Virus record (IMG/VR): IMGVR_UViG_3300010966_000080
Coordinates: 1-58,999 of that record
Reading direction: 5' to 3' (one strand)
From: a virus
Length of the DNA: 58,999 nt
Part shown: one piece after another, positions 47,120-54,795 of the stretch
Position numbering within the stretch: the first letter of the stretch is position 1
Layout of the letters: each line of letters opens with the position of its first letter
Made by a program: the position numbers and the translations under genes
Notes under the pieces: generated by a model
Told to the model about the DNA's origin: nothing
The model's input: only the letters and a program-made list of their open reading frames with translations
Database searches by the model: none

Positions 47120-47374
47120 TTACAGCAAGTCCATACCCAATTCGCTGGCATAGATCTGCAGGAGAGCATTGCGCTCCTTGAGATCGTCCGGCTTCATCTT
47201 GCGGAGGCGGATCACCTCACGCATGATCTTGGCGTCGAAACCGACCGCCTTGGCCTCCGCGAAGACATCCTTGATGTCGTCCGCCACGCCCTTCTTCTCT
47301 TCATTCAAACGCTCAACGCGCTCGACGAGGAGGCGGAGGCGGTCGTTGACCCCCTCCTCCGGTTCGCGCGCCAT
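47120..47374 (-). CDS. GapR-like (DUF2312) nucleoid protein
   Basis: 84 aa. LRLLVERVERLNEEKKGVAD, DIKDVFAEAKAVGFDAKIM and REVIRLRKMKPDD match DUF2312/GapR. In Caulobacter, GapR binds overtwisted AT-rich DNA and supports replication; the family is mostly alphaproteobacterial. It is encoded between DNA polymerase and ssDNA-binding genes, so it may help relieve torsion at phage replication forks. The ATG at 47374 was chosen by matching the family length of about 80-90 aa. Confidence 0.85.
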   Translation of the reverse strand: MAREPEEGVNDRLRLLVERVERLNEEKKGVADDIKDVFAEAKAVGFDAKIMREVIRLRKMKPDDLKERNALLQIYASELGMDLL

Positions 47375-47376
47375 CG

Positions 47377-47961
47377 TCACAGGACGTCGTCCGCGTCGGC
47401 CTTGGCCTTCGCCATGCCAGCGAACTCGTCGGCCGAGGCTGGGCTCGATCCGCCGCCGAAGTTTTCGCCCTCGCCGGTCAGCATGACGCCGCGCAGCGAG
47501 CAGTTGACGCGGCGGCCCCACTTGTTGTCCTGCGCCCAGATCTCCACCGAGGCGTTGACACGCGCGCCGGAGAACGCTTGACGCTCGATGTCGGCCTTGC
47601 CAGACAGCTCCTCGCCGTACTGGTTGAAGACCGTCGGCTGGGACTTGGCATTGCGCGCCGACAGGACGTGTGTGCCCTCGAAGCCCTGATAGGGTTCGCC
47701 GGTCTTTTTCGAGCGGTAGACCTTCTTGACGAAGGCGACCTTGCCGTCTTCGACGAGCATGGCGAGGACGCTGTCCGCCTTGTCTTTCCACGCCTCCTTG
47801 GCCTCCGCCATCATGGCGGCCTCGATAGCCTTCTGGTGGTCGCCGTTGATGGTGATGGGGAACTTGGCACCGTAGGCCGGTTCGCCTTCGCCGAAAGCCT
47901 GCGGCTCGGCGAGTGCGGGGAATGCCATGGTGACGCCCTTGAGCATGATGCGAGTAGCCAT
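47377..47961 (-). CDS. DUF2815, ssDNA-binding-like protein
   Basis: 194 aa from the ATG (a TTG lies two codons upstream). IMLKGVTMAFPALAEPQAFG, GAKFPITINGDHQKAIEAAM and KWGRRVNCSLRGVMLTGEGE are characteristic of DUF2815, an OB-fold protein thought to coat ssDNA in phage replication. It sits next to a DUF2800 protein and DNA polymerase, its usual partners. The C-terminus is acidic (ADADDVL), like other ssDNA-binding proteins. Confidence 0.85.
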   Translation of the reverse strand: MATRIMLKGVTMAFPALAEPQAFGEGEPAYGAKFPITINGDHQKAIEAAMMAEAKEAWKDKADSVLAMLVEDGKVAFVKKVYRSKKTGEPYQGFEGTHVLSARNAKSQPTVFNQYGEELSGKADIERQAFSGARVNASVEIWAQDNKWGRRVNCSLRGVMLTGEGENFGGGSSPASADEFAGMAKAKADADDVL

Positions 47962-47989
47962 TGTCAATTATCCACTTCTCAGTTTGCAG

Positions 47990-49201
47990 TTACACGAGGT
48001 CGCGAAAGTCATCCGCGACCGATTGAACGTCCAGTGCTGGACGCTTGTCAGTGGCCGGGGCCACAGACGGCTTGCCCGTGCTCTGGGTGATGTGCTCCTG
48101 CACCTTCGCCCACCGCTTGGGGTTTTCCTTGAAGACCTTCTCCGCCGTTGTCGGGCTGATCAGGCTCAAGTCATACGCCTCGTCCTGCCGCAGACGAAAC
48201 GATTTGAAGAGGCTTTCCACAGCCTTTGCGTCGACCCACTTCCGGTGGCCGCGCTTGCCCTCGACGAGCTTGAAGCCGTCGACCTGCTTGCCCGCCAGAA
48301 GGCGGCGCTCGACCTCGGCGCGGATCGCCTTGCACCAGTCCTCGACCAGCCCGACCTTCGACATGGCGATGGACAGGTAGTTGTCGCCGGTCTGCATGTC
48401 GGGCGTGTGCGGCAACAGGTCAGCGAAGTCGTCCAGCGTCGCGGTGTCGTGGACGATGTCCCCGACTTCGGCCTTGAGCGCCGGGCACGTGGCCTTGGCG
48501 CGGCAGAAGCGGCACTGCTTCTCGCCGGGGTTGAGGTAGGTGCCGTTCCACGTCTCGTGGCCTTCGTCAACGCGGGCGTGCGCGGCCGTGGTTGCGGCGT
48601 CGGCCACCTGCGTGCCGAAGGCCAGCAGGTGCTGCACGGGGACCGACCACTCGCTCACGTGGTTGAGGCGCGGCATGTGGATGACCATGGTGACGATCTC
48701 GAAGTCGCCGAGGATCCCGAACTCCTCCAGTGCGCCGAGGGCGTACATCTGGAGCTGCGGGTTGTTGTCGGCGTCGACGCGGACGCCCATGCCGTACTTG
48801 AGGTCGACGACGATCAGCTCGTTGCCCTTGACGATGACCGCGTCGGACGTGCCGGTGGCGCCGTCCTCAGCCGTCAGGTGACCGATGGGCACCCGCTGCT
48901 CGACCATGAGTGTGCCGCCAGCCGCGTACTCGCGGACCAACTTGGCGTAGTCCTGCACGTAGGCCGCCATGTCGTCGGTGACGGTGAAGGCCCGCTCGCC
49001 GACCTTGATCTCCCCGCCGATGTACGTGTCGACGGGGAGGCCGTCCTCGAGCACCCACGAGGCGAGGGTGTGCGCTGCCGTGCCCTCGTCGGCGTAGACG
49101 CTGCTGCTGTCAGGGTAGGCCGCCTCCAGCACGTTGCTGCCGGGGCAGGGCATCCAGCGGTGGGCACCGCTGGGGCTCAGTCTGGCGTGGAGGCCCGCCA
49201 T
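47990..49201 (-). CDS. DUF2800, Cas4/RecB-like nuclease
   Basis: 403 aa. HARLSPSGAHRWMPCPGSNV, GTAAHTLASWVLEDG, ATGTSDAVIVKGNELIVVDL (D...E-x-DxK-like) with KYGMGVRVDADNNPQLQMYA, and CRFCRAKATCPALKAEVGD form the standard DUF2800 layout: a PD-(D/E)XK nuclease core and a four-Cys cluster. It probably resects DNA for recombination. The neighbouring DUF2815 gene supports the call. Confidence 0.87.
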   Translation of the reverse strand: MAGLHARLSPSGAHRWMPCPGSNVLEAAYPDSSSVYADEGTAAHTLASWVLEDGLPVDTYIGGEIKVGERAFTVTDDMAAYVQDYAKLVREYAAGGTLMVEQRVPIGHLTAEDGATGTSDAVIVKGNELIVVDLKYGMGVRVDADNNPQLQMYALGALEEFGILGDFEIVTMVIHMPRLNHVSEWSVPVQHLLAFGTQVADAATTAAHARVDEGHETWNGTYLNPGEKQCRFCRAKATCPALKAEVGDIVHDTATLDDFADLLPHTPDMQTGDNYLSIAMSKVGLVEDWCKAIRAEVERRLLAGKQVDGFKLVEGKRGHRKWVDAKAVESLFKSFRLRQDEAYDLSLISPTTAEKVFKENPKRWAKVQEHITQSTGKPSVAPATDKRPALDVQSVADDFRDLV

Positions 49202-49701
49202 CAGGCCGCGACCTCGGCCAGTGCGGCGACCAGCTCAGGGAGCTGCTCGGAGGCCACTTGCGAGGCACGCTCGACGCCGAACTGGGCGAGGACTTCCTGT
49301 ACCCACGGCTTGCCCTTGACCTTGACGGCGTTCAGGACGACCGGCGCGACGTCCTTGTCGAAATCGAGCGCGGGGCCGTCAGAAGCCGAGGCGGAGTTTT
49401 CGGCGGAGGCGTCGGTGCTCGTCGAGGTCTCGGCGCTCTCGCTCGCCTCCTGCGGGGCAGTCGCAGTATCGCTCTCGAACGATGCCGTCTCCGCCGCATC
49501 GGCTGCAGGCTCCCCCACAGGCTTCTCCGCGACCTCTTCGCCGGTGATCTCCGCCTTCGCCTTGCGCGGCTTCGTCGCCGCCTTGACCTCGGCCATGACC
49601 GGGTCGACGACAGCAGTGGTCTGCATCGTCGCGGCCAGCGCCAGCACCTTGCCCGCCAGCTCAGTCAAGCTCGCTGCGGTGATCTCTACTTTGTAACTCA
49701 T
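49201..49701 (-). CDS. Hypothetical protein with acidic Ala/Ser-rich linker
   Basis: 166 aa. A short N-terminal domain (MSYKVEITAASLTELAGKVL) and a C-terminal domain (VKGKPWVQEVLAQFGVERAS followed by QVASEQLPELVAALAEVAA) are joined by about 75 residues rich in Ala, Glu, Ser and Thr. The C-terminal pattern resembles a helical motif in phage recombination-associated proteins. Start chosen for CAGGAGCATGGC; its stop overlaps the DUF2800 start. Confidence 0.65.
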   Translation of the reverse strand: MSYKVEITAASLTELAGKVLALAATMQTTAVVDPVMAEVKAATKPRKAKAEITGEEVAEKPVGEPAADAAETASFESDTATAPQEASESAETSTSTDASAENSASASDGPALDFDKDVAPVVLNAVKVKGKPWVQEVLAQFGVERASQVASEQLPELVAALAEVAA

Positions 49702-49886
49702 GCCATGCTCCTGTGGTTGAAAATGTAGCGCCCGCCAACGGTGTTGGTGCCGCTGTTGAGCCAAACGTTAGTTTGCTCCAGTCGCTCCGCCATGGCGACG
49801 GCCATGTCGGGGTCGATGCCCTCCTCGCTGGCGACAGTGAGCAGCTCGCGCGTGTCCATGCTGCGGTAGCGGTCTAAGTCTCGCAT
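49698..49886 (-). CDS. Hypothetical protein
   Basis: 62 aa, MRDLDRYRSMDTRELLTVAS, then EEGIDPDMAVAMAERLEQTN. Helical. The ATG at 49886 was chosen over one at 49910 because GAGGAGCACACCA precedes it. Stop and next start overlap (ATGA). No known domain. Confidence 0.6.
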   Translation of the reverse strand: MRDLDRYRSMDTRELLTVASEEGIDPDMAVAMAERLEQTNVWLNSGTNTVGGRYIFNHRSMA

Positions 49887-49897
49887 TGGTGTGCTCC

Positions 49898-50077
49898 TCA
49901 AAAATTCCACGGCGTCGCGCCGTAGCGCTTGGCCAGCTCGCGGGCTTCCTTCTTGGTCGCGACGTTGAAGCCGAAGACCTTGCTGCGGTGCCCGTTGGTG
50001 ATGCGGTTCAGGTCCAGCACCGGGGAGCGCGTCTTGCTCCCCGGATAGAACTCGGCGGCGAGAATACCGTGTGACAT
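49898..50077 (-). CDS. Hypothetical protein
   Basis: 59 aa, MSHGILAAEFYPGSKTRSPV, then LDLNRITNGHRSKVFGFNVA and KEARELAKRYGATPWNF. Compact alpha/beta pattern with a basic patch. It has a G-rich ribosome-binding site (AAGGGGGCGCGA). Family not recognised; early operon downstream of promoter D. Confidence 0.6.
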   Translation of the reverse strand: MSHGILAAEFYPGSKTRSPVLDLNRITNGHRSKVFGFNVATKKEARELAKRYGATPWNF

Positions 50078-50087
50078 TCGCGCCCCC

Positions 50088-50396
50088 TTACGACTTGCGG
50101 GCCACGACCTTGACGGTCGTGTAGCCCTTGGCGGTCTTCTGGTTCTTGCTGAACCAGCGGCCGTCGACGCCCAACTCGCGCAGCTTGGCCTCGGCGGCCT
50201 TGGCGTCGAGCGAGCGGCGCTCGGCGACCGCGCTGACAGTCGCACGAAAGAAGCGACCGTCGATGGCGTCCGCGCCGCTCTGGGTGATGCGAGCGACCAG
50301 TTCGGCCTCGACTTCCTTGAGCTGCGCGATCTGCGCCTTGATGTCGCCGAGGCGGTCTACGACGGCAGAGGTGAAATCAATCGGCTGGGTAGCCAT
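50088..50396 (-). CDS. Coiled-coil early phage protein
   Basis: 102 aa, MATQPIDFTSAVVDRLGDIK followed by AQIAQLKEVEAELVARITQS, a predicted coiled coil, then RFFRATVSAVAERRSLDAKA, ending KGYTTVKVVARKS. The RATVS...LD...KV-ARK layout is common in small early phage proteins of unknown role. It is the first gene after promoter D. Confidence 0.65.
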   Translation of the reverse strand: MATQPIDFTSAVVDRLGDIKAQIAQLKEVEAELVARITQSGADAIDGRFFRATVSAVAERRSLDAKAAEAKLRELGVDGRWFSKNQKTAKGYTTVKVVARKS

Positions 50397-50414
50397 GTCA
50401 GTTGCTCCTGTATG

Positions 50415-50458
50415 CGTTGCTGATGAACTGTAGATAGCACCGCAACGCGGGATTGCAA
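50415..50458 (-). promoter_or_regulatory. Early promoter/leader cassette, copy D
   Basis: -35 TTGCAA (50453-50458), 16-base spacer, -10 TATCTA (50431-50436), 4 bases, then TCATCAGCAACG (50415-50426). The spacer contains an extra GCGTTGC word. Downstream lie the DUF2800, DUF2815, GapR-like and polymerase genes, so this cassette probably opens the main replication operon. Confidence 0.7.
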
Positions 50459-50462
50459 CCCC

Positions 50463-52499
50463 CTACTCGTAAAAAACAACCACACCCCCCTTAATTTGCA
50501 GCGGGCCGTCCTTTTCCTTGCCCAGCGTCTCAATCGCCCGCGTCACGCGCTGGCGGCGGGTGTCGCGCTCGCCGGTCTCCGGCGGCGGCAGCATCTCCGT
50601 AGACTTATCCACAAGTTCTTGCATCTTCACTGCGTCGCGTGCGCCGAAGAGCGCCATCACCTCGAGGACGTGTGTCTCGACGCGCCCGCGCCGCTTGACC
50701 TGCTTGCCGACGCCGACCTCGGCCTTGGGCGCCTCGGCCTCAATGATGACGCAGGACGTAATCGGGTCTCCGTCTCCGTCGAAGCCCAGCTCCAGCGTCT
50801 CCAGCTCGAACGCCCAGCGCAGGCCGTCCTCGCCATCCTTGAGCTTCTCAAGGTAGATCTCACGGACGCCGTTCTCGTGGCGGATCACCTCGAGCTGTAC
50901 GTCGGCGGCGGCCTTGATGCCTGACCAGCCGCGCGAGCCCTTGCTGGCGTCCTTGCCCGAGTGGTGGACGAGCAGGATCATAGCCCCGCTGGCCTCACAC
51001 AGTGCGCGGGCGTTGGCCAGCGCACGGCCCATGTCCTCGGCGGAGTTTTCGTTGGCGCCCGGCGTGACCTGCGCGAAGGTGTCGATGATGATCAGGTCGA
51101 AGCCACCGGCGGCGACAATCGCGCGCTGGATGTCGGCGATGTCCTCGCGGTCCATGAAGTTCGGCGCCGCGTACATGACGCTCAGGTCGGTCTCGGACGG
51201 ATCGATCTTGTGCTTGCGGTAGTACGCCTTGAGGCGCCTGCTGAGACCGCCGCCGCCCTCCGCGCCGACGTACAGGACGCGCGCTCGCTTCACGCGGTGG
51301 CCGCGCCACGGCACGCCGCGCGCTATCGCCATGGCGAGGTCGAGGGCGACGAAGGTCTTGCCGCTGCCGGATGCGCCGAAGAGCACGCCCAGATCGCCGC
51401 GCGGCAGCACACGCTTGACGAACCAATCGACGGGCTCGCGCTCGCTGGCCTGCGAGGCGTGGACGATGGGGAAGCGCCCCTCGAAGTCGTCAGGCGTCGC
51501 GCCGCCGGTGCCCCTCTCGGTCTCCGCCACCGCCGACTTGAGCTGCTCGGCGGTGGCGAGGCTAGGGCGCGGGGCACCTGCCTCTCTCGCCATCCTGATG
51601 ACGCTGGCCATGGTGACCTGCCTGCGGCCTGCGCCCTTGCGGCGCTCGAAGCTGTCCCACTGCTGCCGCAGGGCCTCCTCGGACGGGTACTTGCCACCCA
51701 TCTCGCTCCAGTCGTGCCACAGGTCGAAGCCGGTATCGTCACCCTCACACTCGTGGTGCAGGGCCATGCCGACGCGGATCCAGTCCTCGCGGCCCATGTC
51801 GGGATCGAGCGCGTCCAGCAGCTCGCTCATCTGCTCGATGGTCAGGCCGAGCCTTGGCTCGTGTCCGGCCATGAAGTCGTCGGGGTCGAAGCTGGCGGCG
51901 GCGCCAGAGCTGCCGAAGCGCGTCTGGCACAGGTCGACGAGGGTCGACGGCGTGGGAGCCACGCGGTCCTCGTAGCCGAGGATGTCGACGTGCGGCAGCG
52001 GGTTGGCGGTGAAGGTCACGAAGCCGGACGAGGCGAAGGTCTCCAACCCGTAGTGGTCGGCGTCTGTCGGGCTCTTGTGGTTGCCGAGGTTGCCGGTGAA
52101 GAAGGCCCGTATGCCTTTGCCGCTGGGGCTGTACTCGGCGTAGGTGTGCTGGACGATCTCTTGGATGTCGGCGGGGATGTTGCCGTCGGCGTCGACGCAG
52201 TGATCCACGTCCAGCGCGGTCACCTGCCAGTCGGGCAGCATGGCGAGGCCGACGCCGCTGAAGCCGCCACGGATCGCCGCATCGCGCGCCGCCGCGAAGG
52301 TCGTCAGGTTGGCGCGGTCCTGCGGGCTGCCCTGCTGGCCAAAGCGACGCGCGCCGCTGGCGTAGTAGGGCACCTTGCGGGGCTTCGGGTCGTCCTTGTA
52401 GGTCTCCAGCCGCCACAGCAGCCACCCCGGCAGTGCGCGCAGCGGCTCAGGGGCCTCGAGCGAGCGCAGGTGCGGCGCGATAGAGCGCACTTGTCCCAT
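50463..52499 (-). CDS. Primase-helicase (prim-pol-like, PriCT-2, RecA-like ATPase)
   Basis: 678 aa. The N-terminal domain (LPGWLLWRLETYKDDPKPRK, DVDHCVDADGNIPAD, then EYSPSGKGIRAFF) fits the primase-polymerase-like fold. A PriCT-2 region follows (LLDALDPDMGREDWIRVGMA, then WDSFERRKGAGRRQVTMASV). The RecA-like helicase domain has Walker A GASGSGKTF and Walker B DLIIIDTFAQV, with LVHHSGKDASKGSRGWSGIK. The last 80 residues (GERDTRRQRVTRAIETLGKE) are duplicated in the gene at 1467-2054. The ATG at 52499 was chosen for AAGGGGATAAAGACACC; GTG 52520 is possible. Confidence 0.88.
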   Translation of the reverse strand: MGQVRSIAPHLRSLEAPEPLRALPGWLLWRLETYKDDPKPRKVPYYASGARRFGQQGSPQDRANLTTFAAARDAAIRGGFSGVGLAMLPDWQVTALDVDHCVDADGNIPADIQEIVQHTYAEYSPSGKGIRAFFTGNLGNHKSPTDADHYGLETFASSGFVTFTANPLPHVDILGYEDRVAPTPSTLVDLCQTRFGSSGAAASFDPDDFMAGHEPRLGLTIEQMSELLDALDPDMGREDWIRVGMALHHECEGDDTGFDLWHDWSEMGGKYPSEEALRQQWDSFERRKGAGRRQVTMASVIRMAREAGAPRPSLATAEQLKSAVAETERGTGGATPDDFEGRFPIVHASQASEREPVDWFVKRVLPRGDLGVLFGASGSGKTFVALDLAMAIARGVPWRGHRVKRARVLYVGAEGGGGLSRRLKAYYRKHKIDPSETDLSVMYAAPNFMDREDIADIQRAIVAAGGFDLIIIDTFAQVTPGANENSAEDMGRALANARALCEASGAMILLVHHSGKDASKGSRGWSGIKAAADVQLEVIRHENGVREIYLEKLKDGEDGLRWAFELETLELGFDGDGDPITSCVIIEAEAPKAEVGVGKQVKRRGRVETHVLEVMALFGARDAVKMQELVDKSTEMLPPPETGERDTRRQRVTRAIETLGKEKDGPLQIKGGVVVFYE

Positions 52500-52529
52500 G
52501 GTGTCTTTATCCCCTTCCACGGGCTTCGC

Positions 52530-52787
52530 TTAGAGCAGGTCGGCTGCGGTTGATGGCGGTGTCGCGACGAGGGCCGCGAGGCGCGGCTCCATGGTGCGGG
52601 CGCGGGGCACGTCGAAGACAGCCTCCATGACCAGCGCCTTATCGGCCGGAGCCCAGCCGCGCCGCTTCCACGCGTATACCGCCTGATGCGTCACGCCCAC
52701 CGCCTTGCTGAAGGCGACGATGCCGCCCGCGCGGGTGATGGCGAGGTCTATAGATGCGACACGTTCGACCTTGTCGGTTTCAATCAC
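52530..52787 (-). CDS. Cro/YdaS-like HTH protein
   Basis: 85 aa. ITRAGGIVAFSKAVGVTHQA followed by VYAWKRRGWAPADKALVME is a helix-turn-helix of the YdaS/Cro type. The HTH turn (FSKAVGVTHQAVYAWKRRG) is well formed. It lies just upstream of the primase-helicase, so it is a candidate regulator of the early operons. The acidic-Pro tail ends in AADLL. Confidence 0.8.
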   Translation of the reverse strand: MIETDKVERVASIDLAITRAGGIVAFSKAVGVTHQAVYAWKRRGWAPADKALVMEAVFDVPRARTMEPRLAALVATPPSTAADLL

Positions 52788-52966
52788 GCTGTTTTCCTTG
52801 TCTCGACTGCCCGGCGAAACGCCGCCGGGTGCAGTCCGTATGTGCTGGTCTCGGCCATGTACTGGCTGCGCAGCTTGGCGAGCTGCGCGTCGATCTCCGC
52901 GAGCTCGCGCTCGAGTTTGTCGCGCTTGGTGTACAGGCGATTGGCCTGCCGTTCCAGAGTGGGCAT
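52784..52966 (-). CDS. Small coiled-coil protein
   Basis: 60 aa, MPTLERQANRLYTKRDKLER followed by ELAEIDAQLAKLRSQYMAET, a strong heptad coiled coil, with a Pro/Arg tail. Its stop overlaps the HTH gene start (ATGA). Function unknown. Confidence 0.6.
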   Translation of the reverse strand: MPTLERQANRLYTKRDKLERELAEIDAQLAKLRSQYMAETSTYGLHPAAFRRAVETRKTA

Positions 52967-52967
52967 G

Positions 52968-53216
52968 CTACTTCCCCCTCGGCAGGAGGCGGCCCGTCTT
53001 AGGGTCGCGGCGGTGCATGGACTTCATGCGAATGAGGACGGTGTCGCGCTCGAGGCTCGCGACGCGCAGGCGTACCTCAAGGTCGCGGGCCTCGCGCTGG
53101 AGGGCCGCGATCACGGCATCCTTCTGCGCGCCCCGCCGGATGTTGTCCTTCTCGAGGTGCTCCAGCCGGGCGCGCAGGCGACGGGCCTCAGCCCACGGAT
53201 TGAAAATGGACATCAA
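52968..53216 (-). CDS. Coiled-coil basic protein
   Basis: 82 aa, MMSIFNPWAEARRLRARLEH, then LEKDNIRRGAQKDAVIAALQ and a basic tail ending HRRDPKTGRLLPRGK. Helical, with DNA-binding-like basic residues; no known domain. The start codon overlaps the DnaA-like gene stop by 4 bases. Confidence 0.6.
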   Translation of the reverse strand: MMSIFNPWAEARRLRARLEHLEKDNIRRGAQKDAVIAALQREARDLEVRLRVASLERDTVLIRMKSMHRRDPKTGRLLPRGK

Positions 53217-53506
53217 ACTGCCTCCACTGAAAGGAACTCATCGCGCAGCAGCTCGGCCAGCTTGTCGAAGGTGCGGGCGTCGCCGACCGGGCGGTAGCCG
53301 CCGTCGCTGCAGTAGCGGGTGACGTCGAAGCTGCGCCCGAGATCTTTGATGAAGACGTTGGTCCCGTCGTCGCGGAGGTAGGCCTCGAACACGGGCGGCT
53401 CCTCCTCGCTGCAGATGTCGCCATCCCAGTAGACCTCAATGTCTTTGATGCCCGCGCGGGCGAGGGCGGCGTTGATGCGCTCTTCGGTGTATTTGGGGTT
53501 GTCCAC
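53213..53506 (-). CDS. Possible separate product from internal start in DnaA-like gene
   Basis: 97 aa from GTG 53506, MDNPKYTEERINAALARAGI, then KDIEVYWDGDICSEEEPPVF and RSFDVTRYCSDGGYRPVGDA. AGGAGCGAACC precedes it, wording nearly identical to the polymerase ribosome-binding site. It follows early cassette E, which supports independent expression. It is in frame with the upstream gene, so the full-length fusion may also exist. Function unknown. Confidence 0.5.
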   Translation of the reverse strand: MDNPKYTEERINAALARAGIKDIEVYWDGDICSEEEPPVFEAYLRDDGTNVFIKDLGRSFDVTRYCSDGGYRPVGDARTFDKLAELLRDEFLSVEAV

Positions 53507-53947
53507 GGTTCGCTCCTGTTGCTGATCCATCCCACCTACACCATGCAATTCGACATTGCAAGAGGGTGTTGGAAGATCATTCACCGTCGCGAGGGCGATC
53601 CGGCACACAACTTCGATGAAGTCCGCGTCGCGTTCCATGATGGTCTGCGCGCGGCGCGATCCGTGGATGACCGTGCTGTGGTCGCGCCGCATGACGCGCC
53701 CGATGCCCGAGTATGAGGGCTTCTTTCCGCTGAGCTCGGCGCGCAGCCACAAGCCCGCGTAGAGCGCCAGTCGGGCGCGGTGAACGCGCGCGAAGCGGAT
53801 GTCTTCGAAGATCTCCGCAGGCTTGATGCAGAATATGTGCGCGGCGAAGGCCACGACCTCGAGCCTCGTCATCAGCGCCTCTGGTGCCGAAACGGGATTT
53901 CCCGTTTCGGGGGCCTCAGCCAGCGCGATCAGTTCTTCGTCGGTCAT
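53213..53947 (-). CDS. DnaA domain IV-like protein fused in frame to a second module
   Basis: 244 aa from the ATG that overlaps the upstream membrane-protein stop (ATGA). Residues about 25-125 resemble DnaA domain IV: TRLEVVAFAAHIFCIKPAEI, then PSYSGIGRVMRRDHSTVIHG; RDHSTV corresponds to the DnaA signature (DHTTV). No AAA+ ATPase is present. After residue 147 the frame runs through an early promoter cassette (53518-53561) and continues as an unrelated module beginning DNPKYTEERINAALARAG. The module also has its own GTG start at 53506 with AGGAGCGAACC, so two products are possible. Confidence 0.75.
   Translation of the reverse strand: MTDEELIALAEAPETGNPVSAPEALMTRLEVVAFAAHIFCIKPAEIFEDIRFARVHRARLALYAGLWLRAELSGKKPSYSGIGRVMRRDHSTVIHGSRRAQTIMERDADFIEVVCRIALATVNDLPTPSCNVELHGVGGMDQQQERTVDNPKYTEERINAALARAGIKDIEVYWDGDICSEEEPPVFEAYLRDDGTNVFIKDLGRSFDVTRYCSDGGYRPVGDARTFDKLAELLRDEFLSVEAV
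53518..53561 (-). promoter_or_regulatory. Early promoter/leader cassette, copy E (inside a coding frame)
   Basis: -35 TTGCAA (53556-53561), 17-base spacer, -10-like TAGGTG (53533-53538), 5 bases, then GATCAGCAAC (53518-53527), a variant of the element. It lies in frame inside the DnaA-like open frame, upstream of the internal GTG at 53506. Confidence 0.6.
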
Positions 53948-54099
53948 GGGCGGCATCCATAAAGAGGCAGGGCGAGATATTGCCATGCCGACTTGGTGAA
54001 CATTACAAGCATCACCAAAAGGACATAGGCGGTTATAATCCCGCAAACCCAAAGTGTGATTTTGGCGCGCGCCACACGGCCCCGCCCCTCCCTAGTCAT
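53944..54099 (-). CDS. Small membrane protein
   Basis: 51 aa, MTREGRGRVARAKITLWVCG, then a transmembrane segment (IITAYVLLVMLVMF) and a short C-terminal end. Basic N-terminus suggests N-in topology. AATAGGAGACACACACG precedes the ATG, and the stop overlaps the next start. Role unknown; small early membrane proteins may alter host transport or division, which is speculation here. Confidence 0.6.
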   Translation of the reverse strand: MTREGRGRVARAKITLWVCGIITAYVLLVMLVMFTKSAWQYLALPLYGCRP

Positions 54100-54289
54100 C
54101 GTGTGTGTCTCCTATTGAGCGAAGGGCGGCGGCGGGTTCTTGATGCATGATCGTGCGATAACGGACCCGCGCCAGCCAGAGCTTCCGTTCAAGGCGCGCG
54201 AGGGCATAGTCAGCGAGGGCCAGTCGCAGCCGCCACCATGAATGCCTTGTGCGCGGAAATGCCCCCTCGATCCGTTCAATGAGTGTCAT
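54092..54289 (-). CDS. Small basic hypothetical protein
   Basis: 65 aa, MTLIERIEGAFPRTRHSWWR followed by LRLALADYALARLERKLWLA, a helix-rich, Arg-rich and Trp-containing sequence. Overlaps both neighbours by a few bases. No domain recognised. Confidence 0.6.
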   Translation of the reverse strand: MTLIERIEGAFPRTRHSWWRLRLALADYALARLERKLWLARVRYRTIMHQEPAAALRSIGDTHDD

Positions 54290-54795
54290 GGCTTAGGCTC
54301 CCGGATGGCTTTCAATGCGGTATTGGCATTTTCAAAGTCACGCCATGAAAGGTGCGATCCAGCAACAGACCTGCCGGCGTCGATGTAGGCGGTCGAATAT
54401 GTTGACAGGCTCGGGTCCACTTTGAGCGCGGCCTTCACTGCCCGATACACAGACCGGCCTTTGACGGCAGCGGTGGCAAATGGCTCCAGCGCATACTCAA
54501 GCATTTTCACCCGTTCGCGCAACCGCTCCACCTCACCAGCCGGTGACATTGCGGACAGAGCTGCGGTGGCGAGGTGCATATACCAACGGCGGGCCTGCTC
54601 GGCATCGTGCTCTTCCCAGTGCGCGGCGACACAGGTTCCGCTGTCGCAATAGCCATCGTCTGGATCGGCATCCACGCCGCATACTTCGTCGAAGTCCAGC
54701 CCGTCCGCCTTTGCCAGTGCTTTCGCAATACGCTCCACCTCCCCCAGCGCATCGGCACTTGCGGGCGTATCGATTAATCCAGTTGTCGTCACCAT
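54286..54795 (-). CDS. Early hypothetical protein
   Basis: 169 aa, MVTTTGLIDTPASADALGEV then CGVDADPDDGYCDSGTCVAA and SPAGEVERLRERVKMLEYAL. Contains four Cys in the N-terminal half and a coiled coil (ERVKMLEYALEPF). Similar proteins with a LRERV-LEYALEPFA coiled coil occur in many phages of alphaproteobacteria. Function unknown. Confidence 0.6.
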   Translation of the reverse strand: MVTTTGLIDTPASADALGEVERIAKALAKADGLDFDEVCGVDADPDDGYCDSGTCVAAHWEEHDAEQARRWYMHLATAALSAMSPAGEVERLRERVKMLEYALEPFATAAVKGRSVYRAVKAALKVDPSLSTYSTAYIDAGRSVAGSHLSWRDFENANTALKAIREPKP

